From Tillus elongatus (lineage: Eukaryota; Arthropoda; Insecta; Coleoptera; Cleridae): 64,000 nucleotides of DNA. Below the pieces are notes generated by a model, which was given only the letters and a program-made list of their open reading frames with translations, was not told the DNA's origin and searched no databases. Position 1 is the first letter of the stretch. Each line of letters opens with the position of its first letter. The stretch covers positions 61,325,946-61,389,945 of the forward strand of contig OZ023266.1 of the NCBI GenBank assembly GCA_964006375.1, in the 5' to 3' direction. Positions 48,049 to 60,569 of this stretch are shown one piece after another. A program made the position numbers and the translations under genes.

Positions 48049-48348
48049 AAACCAATCACCTTATAAATGTACTAACTGCTTAAGGTTTATATATTAAAGA
48101 GGTTGCACGGTAACTCTAGAGCAATCAGAGAGTGGAGCGGGAATATGTCACATGTATTCCCAATTTTAATCTAGTGGCATAATGGTGTCTTGAATATTGA
48201 AATCAGCCCACATTTTTATCTTCATCTTTTCAAAATTGTGTTCTTTTTGAACTTATAACAATATTAAACATTTAATAGATTGACAGTGACATTTGTCAAT
48301 AAATAACTAGTTTTTTGCAGTAGTCTTATATTGTATTAATTTTATTAA

Positions 48349-48895
48349 TTGCGACTTTTTAAAAGAAGATTGATAACTCCAGCCAAATGCCTAATTTTAT
48401 CCAATGTATGCCTAACAATTCCACATGACGTTATTGAAAATTCCCTGAATTCCATTGGTCTCAAAATGTTGTCTTGCGATACCTTCCTAAGGACTGACAT
48501 CTTCGATAATGATTATTCCCATTTTCTCAGTTTTCGCCGTCAAGTTTATATTAGTCCCTCTAGCGTCAGTATTCTTGAGACATCTTGAGACAACATCATC
48601 CATACTTTTAACACATGCAGAAACTCAGCACCGAATATTTTTAAGTACTGATGATATGACGTGCTTTCTCTGTAAGAAAGCGGGCCATTTAGCCAATAAT
48701 TGTCCAAACCTAAACAAGCTTACAGAAAAAATCAATCCTAGTCCGCCTTCGATAGCGCCGATAACTGTTATGGAGGTGTCTAAAGATTCTGAAGAATCGG
48801 GACCCACAACTGTAAGAGATCCGCTGCACCCTCCACCTATACTTCAGCTTCAAATCTACCTACAAAAGATGAGAGTGTGTCTATACCAACCCTAA
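48349..48895 (+). pseudogene. LINE ORF1 (gag-like) with CCHC zinc knuckle
   Basis: The first frame (48349-48588) encodes CLTIPHDVIENSLNSIGLKM and YSHFLSFRRQVYISPSS. A frameshift near 48590 leads to the second frame with TCFLCKKAGHLANNCPNLNK, a clear CX2CX4HX4C knuckle. A Pro/Ser-rich C-terminus follows. Such proteins bind the element RNA in cytoplasmic particles. Confidence 0.75.
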
Positions 48896-49439
48896 ATTCA
48901 ATTTTGTTGTCAATGCCTCTGCAAAAACATAGTATTCACACAGTTAAAAAAACAAAGAAGTTAAACCCAATATCTTCACTGAAACCTAACTCATCACTAA
49001 AATCCCTAGAAACTATTTTTTAAAAGACGAAATTAATCTACTCCTTGATTAGACACATTTCAAGCTTTCTTGGAAAATGCTTTTGGAAACCCAGGTCCAC
49101 TTTCAGAAGCAAAGCGATTTACTGATAATATATCTCATATTTTGGAAACTATGTACAAAGTATATAAGCATCTTCTAAAAAGGTCATTGAAAAATAAATT
49201 TTCTTGAATCCACAAAAAATAAAAGAGCAACGCCAACAAGAATCACTCGAAACAGCAAGTATTGTCAGTATATCATCTCAAAATTCATCCATCATATTAC
49301 TAGAAGAATCAGATATTGATATACCAGATACTCAACAGAATGTCTCTCGGATAGTCAATCAAACTGATGCCCAAATAATTTCACAAGAATCTCATTAGTA
49401 GCTTTCACTATTTTACAATAGAATTGCTGCAGGTTTTAC

Positions 49440-50805
49440 TGCCACTATGATTTTTGAATATAATTATTTCAAATTAAAATCCAGATATTCTATGTATACA
49501 AGAAGCCCATTTCAAAGCAAATAACCCAAAGCTAAAAAACTACAACAATCTCAATTTCATTCGAACAAGTGGCCTCATAGCTAGTGGGGGTACATCCATT
49601 TTTGTAAAGGAATCTCTTCGCTGTGAACCTATTTTATTAAGTACAAATCTAGAAGCTGTGGCGATAAAAATAACCAGAAACAACTTATCGATCTGTAGCG
49701 TCTACAGCCTCCAAATACTAGTTTTACTCAGTCTGGTATCTCTGATTTAAAAGGTTAATTACTGACTCCATTTATATTGGCTGGAGATTGTAACAGCCAT
49801 AGGTTAGCTTGGGGATGATCATTTACTAACAGTAAAGGAAAACTTATAGAAGATGTACTTACAAATTTGGATCTTACACTACCAAATGATACAAGTGGCA
49901 CACATCTTGATGCTGCCTCCGGTAGCTTTTCTAGTTTTGGCCTAAGTTTCTGTGATGCTAAATGTGCAGCGCATATTATCTGGGAGGTTCTAGCAGATCT
50001 CTACGATAGCGATCATTATCCTATAAAAATTACAGTTGGCGAGAACAATATGGCTACTGCTTTTCCCAGGGTAAAATGGAAAATAAAATCTGCAGATTGG
50101 CATAATTTTCAAGCAACAATTACTGGACAGTTATCAGTTAGAAATTTCAGATGATATAAATGAAACATTTAACAAATTTAACCATATAATAAGAGCTGCT
50201 AAAATATCAATAGGTAAAAGTAAAAATAGTTTTTCTCCTAGAAATAACCCGTGGTGGAATGATAAATGTGCTGAAGCAGTCAAAAAGTCGAAGGGCTACA
50301 AATCATCTTAAACATCATAAAACCCCTGAAAATCTGATTGAGTACAAAAAACTAAGATCAGATATGAGGAGAATAATTAAGAAATCGAAGAAAGAGTCAT
50401 GGAGATTATAAGTTTCCACATTAATTGGTCAAACACCTGTCAAGGAAGTATGGAATAAAGTTAGATTTTGAGGTGATCACACAAGTTTTAGCATTACAGC
50501 CTTAAAAGATTCCAGTCAAAATATAATCACCAACACTTCACACATTGTAGATAACTTAGCAGAAACTATGTATTAAAATTCTAGTGACGCCAATTATACA
50601 AACCAATTTACAGTTTACCGAAATCAAATTGAATCTAACGATCAACGTTATAATAGCTCAGATAATGCCTCCCCATTAAATGCGCCGTTTTCTATTTATG
50701 AACTAAAATCAGCTCTTAAATCTACGCATGATTCCACAGCTGGACCAGATGATCTTCCGGGAATCTTTTTGAAACAAGTACCAGTTGATACAGTAGAAGT
50801 ACTTT

Positions 50806-50888
<83 letters not shown>

Positions 50889-52900
50889 CTAGAAAAGATG
50901 GTTAATCAAAAATTACTTTGGTTTATAGAACGCAAAAACCCATTCTCAAACCAAGCAAATCAACTGGATGTCAACAGTTATAGACCCACTGCTCTAACCT
51001 GTACAGCTTGTAAACTACTACAAAAGATGGTTAATCGAAAATTACTTTGGTTTATAGAACGCAAAAATTATCTCGATCAACATATCAATCTGTATTCCTA
51101 CCCAATCGCAGCACATTAGATAATCTTATGTGGCTTAAACCTGAAATTCTTCATACCTTCTCAAAACATCAGCGACTCGTGGCTATTTTCATTGATATTA
51201 AACATGCATTTGACTCAGTCTGTAGACATGGAGTCGCACAAAAATTAACCAAATGGGGAATTAAAGTTAATATATTATTTTTTATAAAGAATTTGCTTAG
51301 TAAAAGAACTTTTAAAGTGAAAACTAACAACACTTTATCTGATTCATATGATCTAAAAATTGGAGTTCCCCAGGGATCAGTTTTAAGTCCAACTCTCTTT
51401 AACGTTGCAATAAGTGATATTCTTCAATCAACAAGTAGTCCCATAAAAAGTGCTTTGTATGCTGATGATCTAGTCATATACTGTAGACGTAAAAATAGCT
51501 TATCAACATGTAATCTAATCCAAAAGACTATCGATAAATTGGAAAAATGGTCTGAACTTTTCCTGTTCTAAATCAAAATTTATGATTTTCTCAAATAAGA
51601 AAAATCATTCAGTTACTACTTAACTGGAAGGCTCACATAAATTTACTTAAAGCTGATTGTATTATTAGACTAAACATTTTGAAACTCTTGGACACTATAA
51701 CTGGGGTACTCATGAATCAGTCTTATTAAGTATTTTCAGAGCACTGATAAGATTAAAAATTGACTATTGCTCAGCTATTTATATTTCCGCAAGCAAATCA
51801 ACCTTAAAACCACTTGAAGTTATTGTAAATCATGCACAGAATAGTCACAGGAGCATTTAGAACAAGTCCAGCAGAAAGTATTTACCGAGAATGCAACGAG
51901 CCTCCAATTAAGTCTAGAGAAGAATTACTCTTAAAATATGCGGTTAAGATATCAGCAAACCCAAATAATCCAGTCTACAAATTTTTGTCTCGGACCTTCA
52001 ACAGATTCTATGATGCGAAACCTTCCGCACAGCTACCGTTTTGCGCTTCTGATACGACTTTTTTACCGCATAAATCGAATGTATTACCGGCTGAATGTGT
52101 CAATAGATTATTTCCCGAGATTATCTCTGGATATCGATATGATATAATTATTTACACTGATGGGTCAAAAAGTGAAACTGGTGTCGGATGAAGTATGACT
52201 TCTCCACTAAAGAAGCATATCACTTAGCCTCAATATGTAGTAGCTATACAGCAGAACTATACAGCATAATGAGAGCAATTAACACATTCGTCAACTCTCA
52301 TTGTTATAATGCCTTAATATGCAACGATTCTCTTTCGTCGATTATATCACTCACAAACCTTTATCGAAAGGATCATCTTGTAATTGAAGTACAAGAATCT
52401 ATTCATTGTGCCTTGCAGTCTGGCAAGTCTATCAGACTTCTATTTGTCCTATCACACTGTGGTATTACTGGAAATGAAAATGCAGACGAATGTACCAGAA
52501 ATGCTGTCTTAATCGATACTGTAATTCCTCTTCAACTTCTCCAACGTTTCTGCACAGATAGAAAAATTTTATAGGCAGAAATGGCAAATCCATTGGTCTT
52601 CGCTAAGTAACAAACTATGAGAAATTGAACCAACTGTGGCAAGGAAGAAACTTCCTGATTTATCTCGCAGGGAAGAAGTGATTATTAGAAGACTTCGAAT
52701 TGGCCACTCTGCTTACATAGGGTTATCTCTTAAATCAAAACCAACGCCCTTATTGTGAGCTCTGTGACCGACCAATTTCAATTTTTCACGTTCTATTAGA
52801 ATGTCCCTTATATGCTTGTCCACGATTTGAAAATTTTGGTGAAAGAAGCTTTCCGAAAGCCGGACTGGTGTTAGGCTTTGCCAGATTCATAGTTATTTAG
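49440..52900 (+). pseudogene. LINE ORF2 relic: endonuclease, RT, RNase H
   Basis: Endonuclease pieces include LAGDCNSHRLAWG and, at 49867-50154, LDLTLPNDTSGTH with YDSDHYPI. RT pieces include NSYRPTALTCTACKLLQKMV, IFIDIKHAFDSV (motif A), IGVPQGSVLSPTLFNVAISD (B) and SALYADDLVIY (C). RNase H covers IIIYTDGSKSETGVG, SYTAELYSI, NDSLSSI and LSHCGITGNENADE. The last part has RRLRIGHSAY and degraded Cys positions. Stops and frameshifts occur between nearly all pieces. Confidence 0.85.
50809..50883. repeat. (TA)n microsatellite inside the I-type LINE
   Basis: About 70 bp of TA repeats interrupt the RT coding region; just downstream a ~55-bp segment (50884-50943) is repeated at 51014-51068. Confidence 0.95.
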
Positions 52901-53091
52901 ATACATAGAATTTTCAGCTGCTCAAAAATGACATTAGCCATTCAAGTACACTATCCCCAAATCGTTGTGCAAATAACCTTTGTTCAACAAAATCCAAAGT
53001 AAATCTGACAAAATCTTAGACAAAAAGTGCAGCTATGTATTCGATGGAATCGATATTGCTGTTAAGGAAATTAAAAATTATAGTCACTTAC

Positions 53092-53278
53092 CTCAAGATA
53101 TAACCACTGTCTCTGAACCTGTAATGCAGCTTCTATAGTTTCCATGATATAGGATAAAGTTCTTTCCCAAAAATCGACTTCTTTTATAAAGGGTTCTACA
53201 AACCGAGTGCTTTTCATTGTTGACAACTGCATCATGTTTTCTTCCAAGGTTTGGAAACAGTCATCTACATTTTTAATT
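53092..53278 (-). CDS. Dynein heavy chain exon, tail/linker
   Basis: Acceptor TTTTCAAG at 53279, donor GTAAGT after 53092; the split codon AG+A joins the previous exon as IYR|IKN. Encodes IKNVDDCFQTLEENMMQL, TMKSTRFVEPFIKEVDFWER and EAALQVQRQWLYLE. The VQRQWLYLE block is a well-known landmark in dynein heavy chains. Confidence 0.97.
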
Positions 53279-54526
53279 CTTGAAAAAAAGGAAATAAATT
53301 ATCACGTGGCTGTTAATCTCAAGCAAAACTGTTTTCTTACAGGGTTTAATAAAATTTCAATGACTTTAAAATGGAACTTTTAAATATTTCCCTTAGCCTG
53401 AATGGATAACTTGAATAAGATTAAAGTAGTCTAGTTTCCCAGAAGTAAATAAAAATAACTAGAGTTTAAAAAACTTTACCATTAAAAATATCACTATGTG
53501 TGACTTTAAACCTGTAATGGACACTGATAAGTACACCGTGGAGAACTCAAGATGATAAAGTTAACTTCATTAGTGAAACAATCATCAGGTCTAAAAATGT
53601 ATTGTGGTGAATTGGGTTCTTCAAAGTATACTAAAAATATAGGTTTGAATAAAATATAATTTATACTGAACATATTGAAAATGGTCATTTATTTTCTTTA
53701 ACATATTAACCTGCCCAATCTTCACGCTGCTACATGTATATTTTGCACTGCAGTATTGGAAGTCATAGAGCAAGCTTCTTCAATAATAGGTATTTTATTT
53801 TGGATTTTACCTTTTCGACCAATTAAAAATTAGTTCTGTTTAATGGTCTTTTTACTTTTGGACATAAGTACAATCTGCAGAGTACTTAATCTGGCAAATA
53901 AGGGTGTTTCATTAATCGAATGCCTTTATCATCAGAACTGCATCAAAGAAATTGTTTGAAGGTAGGTGCATTGTCTTGGTGTGAAATTCATAAGTGGTTC
54001 TTAATTATTCTCGCAGCTTCATAATGATTTCGTTATAGTATTATTTCTGATTCAAAGTTTGGCCCTCAGCAACTCATATAATCATAATATATTCCTGGTG
54101 TCAAAGAAAACGATCAATATTGTCTTAAATTTTGATTTACCCATTCTCGCTTTCCTCGTACTTCACCTATTGGTGAACAAAGGATGTCAACGCAGAGCGT
54201 GATCCGGCAAGTCAGGAATTTGGTGCACCACTGGTCTAAATGCAAACCAAGGGTGGCAACTCATCGCCTGCTCATCTGAATTCACGATTTCTTTTCTTAA
54301 TTATCACAGATCATTATTTTTAATCTTTTATCAGTTGCTAAATTACAGTCCTGGATGAAAGAGGGCAGTAAGCCTTAGCGAGCTGGGCATGGCAAAAAGT
54401 GCGTAGCCCACGATATGTCGAGCCAGGCTCGCAAAATTACGGACTATGTAACTTCTGCTTGATGACTCAATAGCCCTTTTGTGTCACGGTCGGTTCGAAA
54501 AATGTATGTTTTATCAAATATAATTA
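53279..54526. other. Dynein intron; contains the repeat at 53537-53625
   Basis: Apart from a dispersed-repeat copy (53537-53625, related to 18040-18125, with GTGAAACAATCATCAGGTCT), nothing is recognised. Confidence 0.45.
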
Positions 54527-54778
54527 CTATTCTGAACAAATATGGCTGATGTGTACATCGTTCCAAGATGTGAGAGATGATGTCTTCAATTTCGTTTTTC
54601 CAAATGTGGTTTTTTGTAACAATTTTTGCATAGACTTTTCTGATAGATAATCTGCCATCAATTCCTTTTTAATACCAACCATTTGCGCAATCATTTTGAC
54701 GCTGAGATGTAGATCTTTTTGAACAATTTCATTGGCTTTCTCAGCATTTCTTTTGTCTTTGATGTCACACAGCAACAT
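54527..54778 (-). pseudogene. Possible mariner transposase N-terminal fragment
   Basis: 83 codons with KRNAEKANEIVQKDLHLSVK and MIAQMVGIKKELMADYLSEK fit the second helix-turn-helix region of Mos1-like mariner transposases (IVxxDxRLTVRMIAxELGI). No catalytic domain follows. Moderate to low certainty because the match is short. Confidence 0.45.
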
Positions 54779-54883
54779 GAATGTCCTTGTAATTTATAAA
54801 ACTTCCCTATATTACAAAAACCTTTATGTCATTCAAAAAGTCACCTCTCTGGCATAACATATTCGCCATACACCTTTAAAACA

Positions 54884-55240
54884 TTTAGGTTAGGTTAGGT
54901 TAGGTTTGAATGTGAGTGGGCCATACCAGTCCCTCCGCCGCGACCATAAGGTCTATTGTGGCTCACGCCTAATGGTCTATATTTCGCCCAACAAAGCCAG
55001 CCTCCTGCAGAGGTCGATAATCCTTGTGGGCGAAAGTTGATCCAGATCTTCTGCAGCAAGCTTTGTCTTGCCAAAGAGCAGGTATCTAGTCCTGTCCGCC
55101 GCTGGACAGGAACACAGTACGTGCTCTGCTGTCTCGTCACTCTCGATACACAGCCGGCACTCGGTCTCCTGACCTCCAGCCGAGATCCGTCGGTAAAACA
55201 GACCAGGCTTGCGGGTTGGAATTCAACCTAGGCAGTGCAA
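54884..55240 (-). mobile_element. R1/LOA-group LINE 3' fragment with (CCTAA)n tail
   Basis: The minus strand encodes TECRLCIESDETAEHVLCSC followed by PAADRTRYLLFGKTKLAAED and RIIDLCRRLALLGEI before a stop. This is the C-terminal zinc knuckle of RNase-H-bearing LINE proteins, comparable to CRLCGEGEESAQHILCEC at 11960. A ~100-bp 3' UTR follows and ends in CCTAACCTAACCTAACCTAA, four units of the insect telomere repeat complement. A 3'-end copy on the other strand is at 36015-36099. Confidence 0.75.
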
Positions 55241-55415
55241 TCTGTTTTTTAATGGACATACTTTGTATTCTATAATGTGTCCAAAATTCTGCCATTAATT
55301 ATACAATATGTGGTTTTTCTTTTCTGCATTACACTCTTATTACAAAACCGCACAAAACCATTTACTAATACCATAGCAGTTGACACAAAAGATCAGCGAT
55401 TATCAAAAATCTTAC

Positions 55416-55742
55416 CTGTAAATACCCTCTTTATGAACAACCACTTCAATAGCCAAACTTTTCCAAATTTCTGCAATTGCCCTGAGACCGTTTTCAATTT
55501 GCAATTCCATGGTGGCTGCATTTGATATATCATTGATCTCCTCAGCATATTTATGCATTTCCATGGCGTATATCGCTTCTAAGTTAAATTCAGGAGACTT
55601 TTCATCGAAATCATTGTTTATTGCTTTCTTAACTCTGCCCCAGTGACGTCTCCTCATAGATGGATTCTTAAGATCGCCAATCAGTGGCAATGTACATCTG
55701 AACGCATCTACCCGTTTTCTAGTATCTTCTACAATTGTCCAC
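55416..55742 (-). CDS. Dynein heavy chain exon, tail; most N-terminal in window
   Basis: Acceptor ACTTTAG at 55743, donor GTAAGA after 55416; begins with one base of a split codon and ends with two. Encodes WTIVEDTRKRVDAFRCTLPL, IGDLKNPSMRRRHWGRVKKA and ENGLRAIAEIWKSLAIEVVV. The LIxDLKNPxMRxRHW block precedes the linker in axonemal dynein heavy chains. Earlier exons were not found between 55.7 and 64 kb, so they lie beyond the right edge or are too short to recognise. Confidence 0.95.
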
Positions 55743-55868
55743 CTAAAGTTAGAAAAATTTAGATTTCAATATTTTCCAGCTTCACTTCGTACAGAGTGAT
55801 GACGAAGTTAAAGAATAATTGGTAAAGGTAATAGTAATAATAACAGTAATAAAATATATAGGGTTTAA

Positions 55869-56030
55869 AGCTAGATGTATTCTTACCATAATTAGAAACT
55901 AGACCGGTTTCGCTCTAATTAGAGCTCGTCAGTGTGCTATATTAATCAGTGGGAACAGCAAACTGACGAGCTTTAATAAGAGCGAAACCGGTCTGCGTTT
56001 CTAATTATGGTGAGAATACATCTAGCCTTA
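55869..56030. repeat. Long hairpin (inverted repeat of ~65-bp arms)
   Basis: The arm GCTAGATGTATTCTTACCAT, ending near CTGACGAGCT, pairs with 55962-56030 with few mismatches, including ACCGGTTTCGCTCTAAT against TAAGAGCGAAACCGGT. The loop is about 30 bp. No ORF; a MITE or hairpin-forming repeat. Confidence 0.85.
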
Positions 56031-57640
56031 CATACATTGCCCTGGTGTTAGGGAAGAAATGGGACAGGGTTGACAATTTAAAAAAATTGATAGTTTGTTG
56101 TACACAGTCTCTATTTATAACATTTTGTGTTAATTGAAGCTGTCGTGACAACATACTTCCCCACCAAGATGGCGACCCTGTCGTACATCTCACAATCTTT
56201 TTATATATAGGGTTGCTCATTATTAAGTAAAAGCCCAATATCTGTGTTTAAGCAACCAGGAGATATTTGGGTAAAACTGAGGAGAGTATAAGCACACTAT
56301 ATTTAAGAACTCAACGACATGCTTGTAAACAAACAATACTTTGCTGAATGCTCGTGTGGTTGTTGCTTAGTTGCTTAATATTAAGATGCATCAATAGATA
56401 ACTCTGCTCTTGAGACTTGCATATTTATCAAACATAAAAATAAAAACAAATACAAATGTTCATAAAAACTTGCATATTCAGCACATTCATAACAACACAA
56501 CCTCGGAGCTGCATTGTCATCGACCTTGCCTTAATGTGCTGACATTGATGATTAATTATTTCTAAATCGTTTATATACATAATTTAATGCTTTTAAAAAT
56601 GATATTGGAATGGCCTTTTAGGCAAGATATTGTTCCTGAATAATCTGTCTCATTCAAAATATTTGGAAAAGTAATTTCTTAGGGAACTGGTGTGGTGTCA
56701 AAGTTTGCATAAAATATGGTGATTCGCTACAGCAGAGCACCTAATAATAATAATAAGAATAATACCACAGTAGACAAAGTGCGCACCTTGAAGTATTAGA
56801 CTTGGACATGGGAGGGGGGTGGGGGGGCTAACACACACATCTAAACGAAAAGGTGGGGAACCGAACCGTGTTGTCTGAAAAACCGGGAAAATCTGGGGAA
56901 TTTGTGAAAGGAAAATTGGGAAAATTTGTGAAAACTGATTAAGAGTAGGGGAATTTTTGTCCGTGTCAGGAAAAATTTATATGTTTCTGTTTGATGATAA
57001 ATAGTTGAAATACAATGATAGGGGCTTATTTGTACAAAGCAGCGTTTTCATTTATTTGTAAGAAAAAATACAAATCAAATGCCACATGTATGTTACATCA
57101 TAACTTGAGAACGGCTCCACCGATTTGGCTCATGTTTTTTTGTTGTGTTCATAATTGTCAGGACAAGGTTTGTATGAAATAAAATTTTTCCCCACCGCTA
57201 AAGTTGGAAAATTTAGAAAATCCTTTTATGGTATTTTTGTATGGGAATGTTTTCGTTTCAGAATGGCGTTTCGAAGAGAAAAATGGGAAAATAGGAGTGG
57301 AAAACTCGGAAGTCATGTGCCCACTTGTATGATTTTTAATTAATTCTGTTCAAAAATCGTTCGAAATTCGTAAAATTAGAGTCTCAATATCAACATATGG
57401 CATCACTGTGTGACGTTCAGTTTGACAATTCTGCTGTGTACTTCATCATTCTGTAACAAGTTTTCCGGAGTTTTCCAAAGTTCCACATTGAAAATTGATA
57501 CATGGCGAAAGATAAATTGACACCAGTGAGGCATCTAAATATATCAGTGAACGTACTGGACGTATACACACACCAAACCAACGACATGGTCGTCGAGTCA
57601 TCAAGACTGACGAAGCGCGTAGTCTGCGTTTGGAGGTAAA
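56031..57640. other. AT-rich sequence, nothing firmly recognised
   Basis: A low-complexity G-run at 56812-56826 and a stretch around GAGAACGGCTCCACCGATTT (about 57110), typical of dispersed insect repeats, are present. No coding region is supported. Confidence 0.4.
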
Positions 57641-57839
57641 TTGAATAAGAATTTCTCAAGCGCAATCTATCATGACTCCGGAACAATGAATACAGTCGAG
57701 TCAACTCACTCAGTTGGAGCTCGTGTACAAAATAATTTGCAACGTCAACAAAACAGATGACCAAATTTTACTATCGAGAAGCGATACGACAAAAAAGGAT
57801 AACTAAGTAATTATTATTATAACAAGTACGACGACTCGC

Positions 57840-60235
57840 ACAACTCACTAATAACCCCACTGACAGACAACAGGCTGTCAAACTTATCAGAACCACCCTG
57901 CTAGATCTTCCAAACTGCTGCTGGGAAGAATGCCTGTAGACCCTGTCGGCGCACAATAACTCCATCTGGCAAATGGCCAAAGCCCTTGGCACCCAAAAAT
58001 CCTCGACCACCCCACTACACGGCCGGTACGACCATCCAAGTGGAAAATAGCTGATGTCACAAATATTCCTAAACCCAGCAAAGACCCGCTGTTTCCTCAA
58101 AATTACAGGCCCATAAGCCTGCTCCCCGTTCTCGCCAAAATAGCCGAAAAAATCATGCAAAAACAGCGAGCCTCCCAGACGAACAACTGGGTTTCAGACA
58201 CCAAAACTCCACCACCGACCAAGTCCTCCAAGTGGTCGAAAACATCACCCAAGTATTTAACTGGAAAAAATCTACCGGTCCAATATTCCTCAATATTTCT
58301 CAGGCGTTTGACAGGGTCTGTCACACAGGACTCCTAGACAAACTGCTAAAATTCAATTTCCCCATGTTTCTGATACTTCTTATCAGGTCATACCTGAAAG
58401 AGGGGAAGATCCAGGTGAAGCACCACGGTACCAGATAACCAATCAACTCAACCACAGTAGGCCTTCCACAAGGCTCATCCATATCTCCTTTGCTATACAC
58501 CATCCTGGTAGCAGATCTCCGCCACCACCCCCAAATTTGACTTACACTTTGTATGCTGATGACAGTATTCTCAGTAGTTTAACACAGCGAGAATTAATAA
58601 CTGAACGTCTGCAAACTGCTGTGGACGAGCTGTACGACTGGTTACACAAATCGTGCCTAACCATAAACCCTGAGAAAAGCACGGCAATTATATTCACCAA
58701 GAGAAGACACACACTTCATAGTCACAACACTGATATACCCTGACAAGATTCCGACAACTATCTCGGGGTTTACTACTTTACTAAACAAACATCTAACATG
58801 GCTCCCATACGTCCAATAAGCTTCGATCTTCATATCAAAGTTCTTCTCACTTCTTAACAGAAGATCAATACTGTTCATAGACAATAAACTGCTTATCTAC
58901 AAAACAATAATTTGACCAGTCTTGACCTATGCAGCACCCACATGGGCCACAGCTGCAAATACCTATATCAGAACCCTTCAAACCATCCAGAACAAAATCC
59001 ATGACGAGCTGAATATTTTATTATTTTTTTAAATTTCAACAACACACCACGAGGGCTTACAGCCTAAATACTACCGTACCGTGGGTGTTGACAAGGAGGA
59101 AAGAGGCAGCTTGTTAATTCTGGACTTGAAGGTTTGGAGGTTCGGAGAAGGAAAAACATGTGCCGGCAAGGAATTCCACAACTTGGAAGTCCTCGGGAAA
59201 AGAGCGGGCATAACAAGATGTTCTAAGTCTGGTGACCTGGACAGTAAAAGGGTGCATTCGCTCTGTTCCCCTGGTAGATCTGTTGGGGGCAGCAGGTGGG
59301 GGAACTATGGAGGAAAGCTCCTCTGAGTAGTGCCCGTGCAGATATCTATAAAAGAGAGAGAGGTCACCAACGGCACGTCGGTGGGCAAGAGATGGCAGCC
59401 TTTGGGTAAGGGTAGGGTCACCGATGAGATATATTTGAATCGAGGGTGCTGTCGTCCACGTAGCTGTGAACTGGGTTGGATGTGCTAGAGAGGAGGTCAT
59501 TAATGTGGAGAAGAAACAAAGTAGGGGCTAAAGCTGAACCTTGAGGTTTAGAGGAATGGCCATCCACAACAACAGATATGCTCCTGTTGGAGAGGAAATT
59601 TGCTGTCCAGGTACAAAGTTTTGGTGGTAGGCCATAGGCTGGAAGTTTATTAAGCAGCGCTGTGTGCCAGACCTGGTCGAATGCTTTGGATATGTCTAGA
59701 GCAACAATCTGGGATTCACTGTGTTGTTCCATAGACTTGTTTCAAGAATGGGTGACAAAGGAAAGGAGGTCGGCAGTCGATCTGCGCTGACGGAATTCAT
59801 ACTGTCTGTTTTGGATTAGACTGTGTTTTTCAAGAAACTGCCCACTATACTTGAGTTCATAACTCAACTAGCCACAACTCAATTTTCCAAAGCAGCCTGC
59901 TCACCTAAATGCTCTTCTATGTAGGGCCACAGACTACAATGAGCACCTTCCTTGCAGACATAAGCGTCCTAAACTTATTCTGACCCGGTAAAGCCCTAGC
60001 AGTTAGAACAGAATGGTAACATTCTAACCTCAGTCATGTGTGCATTTTAACTGACGGAGGTATGGACACAAGGTCCGGTACTCCATCGGGAGTGGATTTT
60101 AGTGGGTGCGAGTCCCACACTACCCCGTATTCCCACACACTATGGTGGTGAGTCTGAGTGTGCATAAGGCATTCTCCACTCCTGTGTGAACAAAAATCTG
60201 CAAATTTACACTTTTATTTTTACTGCTTTTGGAAA
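57840..60235 (+). mobile_element. Jockey-type LINE relic, interrupted by a second LINE
   Basis: In several frames the plus strand gives [15 protein letters not shown], a degraded [16 protein letters not shown] block, [20 protein letters not shown] (motif A with Asn for the first Asp), TTVGLPQGSSISPLLYTILV (B), YTLYADDSILSS (C) and LTINPEKSTAIIFTKRR. After the nested insertion (59017-59838) coding-like sequence resumes with PTILEFITQLA at about 59850, then a 3' UTR with GATTTTAGTGGGTGCGAGTC. Inactive. Confidence 0.75.
59017..59838 (-). mobile_element. Jockey-type LINE copy 2, nested and internally deleted
   Basis: The minus strand is very similar to 19680-20960: IVALDISKAFDQVWHTALLN, CTWTANFLSNRSISVVVDGH, then HSYVDDSTL (Val for Ala in motif C), and LIGDPTLTQRLPSLAHRR to the C-terminus, with the same 3' UTR and A/T tail at 59017-59040. 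About 480 bp between motif C and LIGDP are missing relative to copy 1, as are about eight codons before PQGSA. Confidence 0.85.
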
Positions 60236-60569
60236 ACAAAAGAATGAAAGTTTATCTCCACTTAATACACTGCAACCAACTCCACTAGGCATCGAAACAG
60301 ATATTTAGGTCAAGTTATTTATTGAGTTCTTGTTTTAAGTATATATAACCTATTTTTTTCATTAAACACGTATCTATGACGATTGCCTGATTTAACTGTT
60401 GAATATAAAATTAATCTTGATAAAATAACGTTCAATTTGTAATACCATTGATTCACTGTGCAGTTATCTCTACAACACAACATCTCAAAAAATATGATAT
60501 TGTCTTTAAGACAACAGTTCTGATTTAACTGCTATTTTGTACTAAATAAACATTAAAGTAAATACACTG
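60236..60569. other. Spacer between two LINEs
   Basis: AT-rich sequence; no feature supported. Confidence 0.4.

Larger units (their letters stand above)
48349..52900 (+). mobile_element. I-type LINE, degraded but nearly full length
   Basis: The element has a gag-like ORF1 with a CCHC knuckle followed by ORF2 pieces in the order endonuclease, RT, RNase H and a C-terminal finger region. That combination is typical of I-clade elements. Frames are broken many times, and a (TA)n tract plus a ~130-bp duplication disturb the RT. It occupies the dynein intron between the exons at 46301 and 53092, in the opposite orientation. Confidence 0.85.

Noticed and set aside
54956..55231. 91-codon plus-strand ORF
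   Set aside because: The minus strand of the same region encodes the LINE zinc-knuckle C-terminus, so this frame is a shadow.
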